Origin: Hymenobacter norwichensis DSM 15439
Lineage (GTDB): Bacteria; Bacteroidota; Bacteroidia; Cytophagales; Hymenobacteraceae
Assembly: GCF_000420705.1 (NCBI RefSeq)
Contig: NZ_ATVL01000008.1
Coordinates: forward strand, 639,718-703,717
Length of the DNA stretch: 64,000 bases
Direction of reading: 5' to 3'
The notes below the pieces were generated by a model. It searched no databases. It saw nothing but the letters and a program-made list of their open reading frames with translations, and had not been told where the DNA came from. Below are positions 61,801-64,000 of the stretch, one piece after another; position 1 is the first letter of the stretch; every line of letters begins with the position of its first letter. Made by a program: the position numbers and the translations under genes.

Positions 61801-63192
61801 TTACTCGGGCAGCACAATCACAAACTCGGTGCCGCGGCCCTCCTCGCTGTCCACGGTTAGCGTACCGTTGTGGCCCTGCGTGATGATGTCGTAGCTGAGC
61901 GAAAGGCCTAAGCCAGTACCTTCGCCAGTAGGTTTGGTGGTGAAAAAGGGCTGAAAAATCTTCTGCTTCACGCTCTCCGGAATACCCAGCCCGTTGTCAC
62001 GAACCCTAATTTCGCTGCCTTCACTGGTGCGGCGGGTGCTTACCGTAACCGTCGGGTAGTAGCCGGTTTCCTGGCGTTTTTGGCGCTGCTGCACGGCGTA
62101 GAAGGCATTGGTGAGCAAATTGAGCAGCACCCGCCCAACATCCTGCGAAATCACTTCTACCTGCCCCAAATTGGGGTCGAAATGGGTTTCGAGGGTGGCG
62201 TTGAAGGTTTTGTCTTTGGCGCGCAAGCCGTGGTAAGCTAAGCGCAGGTATTCGTCGCAGAGGGCGTTGAGGTCGGCGGGGCTCCGCTCGCCGGTGCTGG
62301 CGCGGCTGTGCTCCAGCATGCCCCGGACAATGCTGCTGGCCCGCTGCCCGTGGTGCGTTATCTTCTGAAGGTTGAGTTTAAGGTCGGCGAGCAGTTCGTT
62401 TTCCAGCTCTGGGTCCCGCTCTGCCTTCTGGCACTCTTCCTCCAACTCTTGCACCAACTCAGCCGATACCTCCGAAAAGTTGTTGACGAAGTTGAGCGGG
62501 TTCTGAATCTCGTGGGCAATGCCGGCCGTCAGTTCCCCCAAGCTGGCCATTTTCTCGGCCTGAATCAGCTGGGCCTGCGTGGTTTTCAGCTCGGTAAGCG
62601 TGTAGCGCAGTTCTTCGGTCTGCTGGGTGAGGGCCACCGTGCGCTCCGATACCAGCCGCTCCAGCTCCATATTTTGGGCTTCAATGCGCCGCTTGTTTTG
62701 CTCTTCTTCTTCGCGCAGCAGGCGCTCGGCTTCCAGGTTTTTCTTTTGGCTGCGGGCAATCAGCAGAAAGGTAGCCAGCCAGATAAATGCAAACCCCTGG
62801 GCCGTATCGAAGGCGTCATCATATTCATCCAACAGTCCGTTGCCCAGCGCCTTCGCCAGAAATTCGAACAGGTAGTGTAGCGCGAAGGGAGCTATAGCCA
62901 GCAGAATAGTACGGGCCGGGCGGTAGTCCCGGATGCGAAGCAGCAACGCTACCGTGCCAGCCATGGTGAGTAGCCAGAACACACCGTTAAGATGGTCGCT
63001 TTTGATGTTGAACAGCAGCCCGAATACGGCCACGCTTATTCCCAGTACCCAAACTTTGTTGGCGGCCACGGACCAGCGCGGCGCCCGGACTGGCAGGTTC
63101 AGAAACTTGCCGTACGCCCGCAGGATGCCCCAGGCCACCAGCACAGAGAATGACAGCTCGGCATTAATATTTATAAACGATTTAGAGTCCAT
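61801..63192 (-). CDS. Membrane sensor histidine kinase
   Basis: 463 aa. The N-terminal third has about five hydrophobic helices (VWVLGISVAVFGLLFNI, GVFWLLTMAGTVALLL, TILLAIAPFALHYLFEF, GFAFIWLATFLLIA), then a long coiled coil (about 150-205). The HisKA motif is GIAHEIQNPLNFVNNFSEVS with H227. The ATPase boxes are LLNLLTNAFYAVQQ (N), RDNGLGIPE (G1) and GEGTGLGLSLSYDI (G2). No extracellular sensor domain is evident; the signal may be sensed in the membrane. The order kinase, receiver, receiver-cyclase in one minus-strand run points to a phosphorelay that controls cAMP. Confidence 0.92.
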   Translation of the reverse strand: MDSKSFININAELSFSVLVAWGILRAYGKFLNLPVRAPRWSVAANKVWVLGISVAVFGLLFNIKSDHLNGVFWLLTMAGTVALLLRIRDYRPARTILLAIAPFALHYLFEFLAKALGNGLLDEYDDAFDTAQGFAFIWLATFLLIARSQKKNLEAERLLREEEEQNKRRIEAQNMELERLVSERTVALTQQTEELRYTLTELKTTQAQLIQAEKMASLGELTAGIAHEIQNPLNFVNNFSEVSAELVQELEEECQKAERDPELENELLADLKLNLQKITHHGQRASSIVRGMLEHSRASTGERSPADLNALCDEYLRLAYHGLRAKDKTFNATLETHFDPNLGQVEVISQDVGRVLLNLLTNAFYAVQQRQKRQETGYYPTVTVSTRRTSEGSEIRVRDNGLGIPESVKQKIFQPFFTTKPTGEGTGLGLSLSYDIITQGHNGTLTVDSEEGRGTEFVIVLPE

Positions 63193-63474
63193 AATCTGCC
63201 TTTGGATGCGCAGGCGCTTCGGTTTGGTACATGTAAGGCATTGCCGCTACCAGCGCAGGTTGTTGGTACAAGTTGGGAGAAGGAATGCGGTTTTTCTGGT
63301 ATTGCTTGCGGTGCTGAAGGTAAAGAAAGGGCGAATTTTTCAGGCTACCGCACATGCTCCTCTTCGCACGGCGGGGAGTTTTATTTTCCGGCCGCTTGAT
63401 TCACTGCTTCAACCACTAAATATCTCCTGGTATCGATATATTGCTGGGCTTTCCGGTTGTTAGCCGTTTCCCAT

Positions 63475-64000
63475 ATGAATCAGGAGCTTGCCGAAAAATA
63501 CATCCTGCACGAGCTGAAAACCCAGCTTCCGGCCACGCTATACTACCACAGCGTGCATCATACCCTAGACGTAACGCACGCGGCTATGCAGCTGGCTACT
63601 GCCGAAGGAGTTATCAATGAGGAACCACGCAAGCTGCTGCGTACGGCGGCCCTTTTTCATGATGCTGGTTTCCTACGCACCCTCAACGAGCACGAGGCCG
63701 CTAGCTGCGAGCTGGTGCACGACGTATTGCCCGGCTTCGGCTACAGCCCAGCGCAGATAGAAGCTATTTCTGCCATGATTATGGCTACCAAGCTACCGCA
63801 GGCTCCTCAGTCGCACCTGGCTGAAATTCTCTGCGATGCCGACCTCGACTACTTGGGCCGACCCGATTTCGAGCCAATAGCTCACACGCTATTTCTGGAG
63901 TTTCAGGCGCGGCAGCTTATTGCGGCCGACGATAACGCTTGGAACCGTTTGCAGGAGCAGTTTCTGGTGGCGCACCGCTACTGGACGAAAACAGCCATAG
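63475..64000 (+). CDS. HD-domain phosphohydrolase-like protein (cut by window edge)
   Basis: From ATG 63475 (MNQELAEKYILHELKTQLPA) the plus strand stays open for 175 codons to the right edge. The metal-binding HD pattern is visible: YYHSVHHTLDVTHAAMQLA supplies the first His, AALFHDAGFLRTL the HD pair, SAMIMATKLPQAP the region that usually carries a further His, and LCDADLDYLGR the final Asp. HD proteins hydrolyse phosphoester bonds of nucleotides or cyclic nucleotides. It is divergent from the histidine kinase, 282 nt away; a cyclic-nucleotide link to the cyclase is possible but not shown. A cyclase or other domain may follow beyond the edge. Confidence 0.8.
   Translation, partial: MNQELAEKYILHELKTQLPATLYYHSVHHTLDVTHAAMQLATAEGVINEEPRKLLRTAALFHDAGFLRTLNEHEAASCELVHDVLPGFGYSPAQIEAISAMIMATKLPQAPQSHLAEILCDADLDYLGRPDFEPIAHTLFLEFQARQLIAADDNAWNRLQEQFLVAHRYWTKTAI

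Overview
The window looks like the chromosome of a Bacteroidota bacterium of the Cytophagales, most likely a Hymenobacter-type soil or water organism (inference). The reasons are a moderately high GC content, a SusC/SusD pair, a hybrid two-component regulator with a two-component-propeller sensor, a type IX secretion (T9SS) C-terminal domain, DUF6298 and DUF2024 proteins, weak or absent Shine-Dalgarno sequences, and promoters that fit the Bacteroidota -7 consensus TAnnTTTG. No rRNA, tRNA, CRISPR array, transposase or phage gene was seen. Both window edges cut genes: an AraC-type regulator on the left and an HD-domain protein on the right.

Layout. (1) 1-10730: a divergent AraC regulator, then a tight plus-strand run of a xylose-type sugar/H+ symporter, a large cytoplasmic DUF5107-TPR protein, an exported GH35 and an exported GH2. 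(2) 10768-15610: a nitric-oxide/heme island with flavohemoglobin (hmp), an Rrf2/NsrR-like Fe-S repressor, an exported protein of unknown function, a small unknown protein, a protoglobin, DUF2024, a Rof-like Rho-binding protein and a MarR regulator with a Cys4 tail. hmp and the repressor gene carry almost the same 20-bp operator. (3) 15670-20933: a MocR regulator divergent from a cupin and a DapA-like aldolase, then two exported alpha/beta hydrolases. (4) 20977-30989: a beta-helix/DUF6298 protein, SusD, SusC with an STN domain, FecR, and a divergent ECF sigma factor. (5) 31684-60152: a large glucuronoarabinoxylan degradation locus with a T9SS-secreted multidomain GH10, the HTCS regulator, a second GH10, a GH127 remnant, five GH43 enzymes, GH95, GH67, GH8, GH3 and a tandem CE1 esterase. 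(6) 60329-63192: histidine kinase, response regulator, and response regulator fused to adenylate cyclase, then the start of an HD protein.

How the genes work together (inference from families). The T9SS GH10 would cut xylan at the surface. SusC/SusD would import oligosaccharides, though the substrate of this pair is not proved. In the periplasm GH67 removes (methyl)glucuronic acid, GH43 enzymes remove arabinose or xylose, CE1 domains remove feruloyl or acetyl esters, GH95 removes fucose or galactose caps, and GH10, GH8 and GH3 reduce the backbone to xylose. The sugar symporter at 586-1947 could import the xylose.

The strongest non-coding observation is a two-armed upstream element shared by both GH10 genes. 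Arm spacing is conserved (77 and 76 nt) and the distance to a perfect TAnnTTTG box is identical (46 nt). This is a good candidate for the HTCS binding site and activator-dependent promoter.
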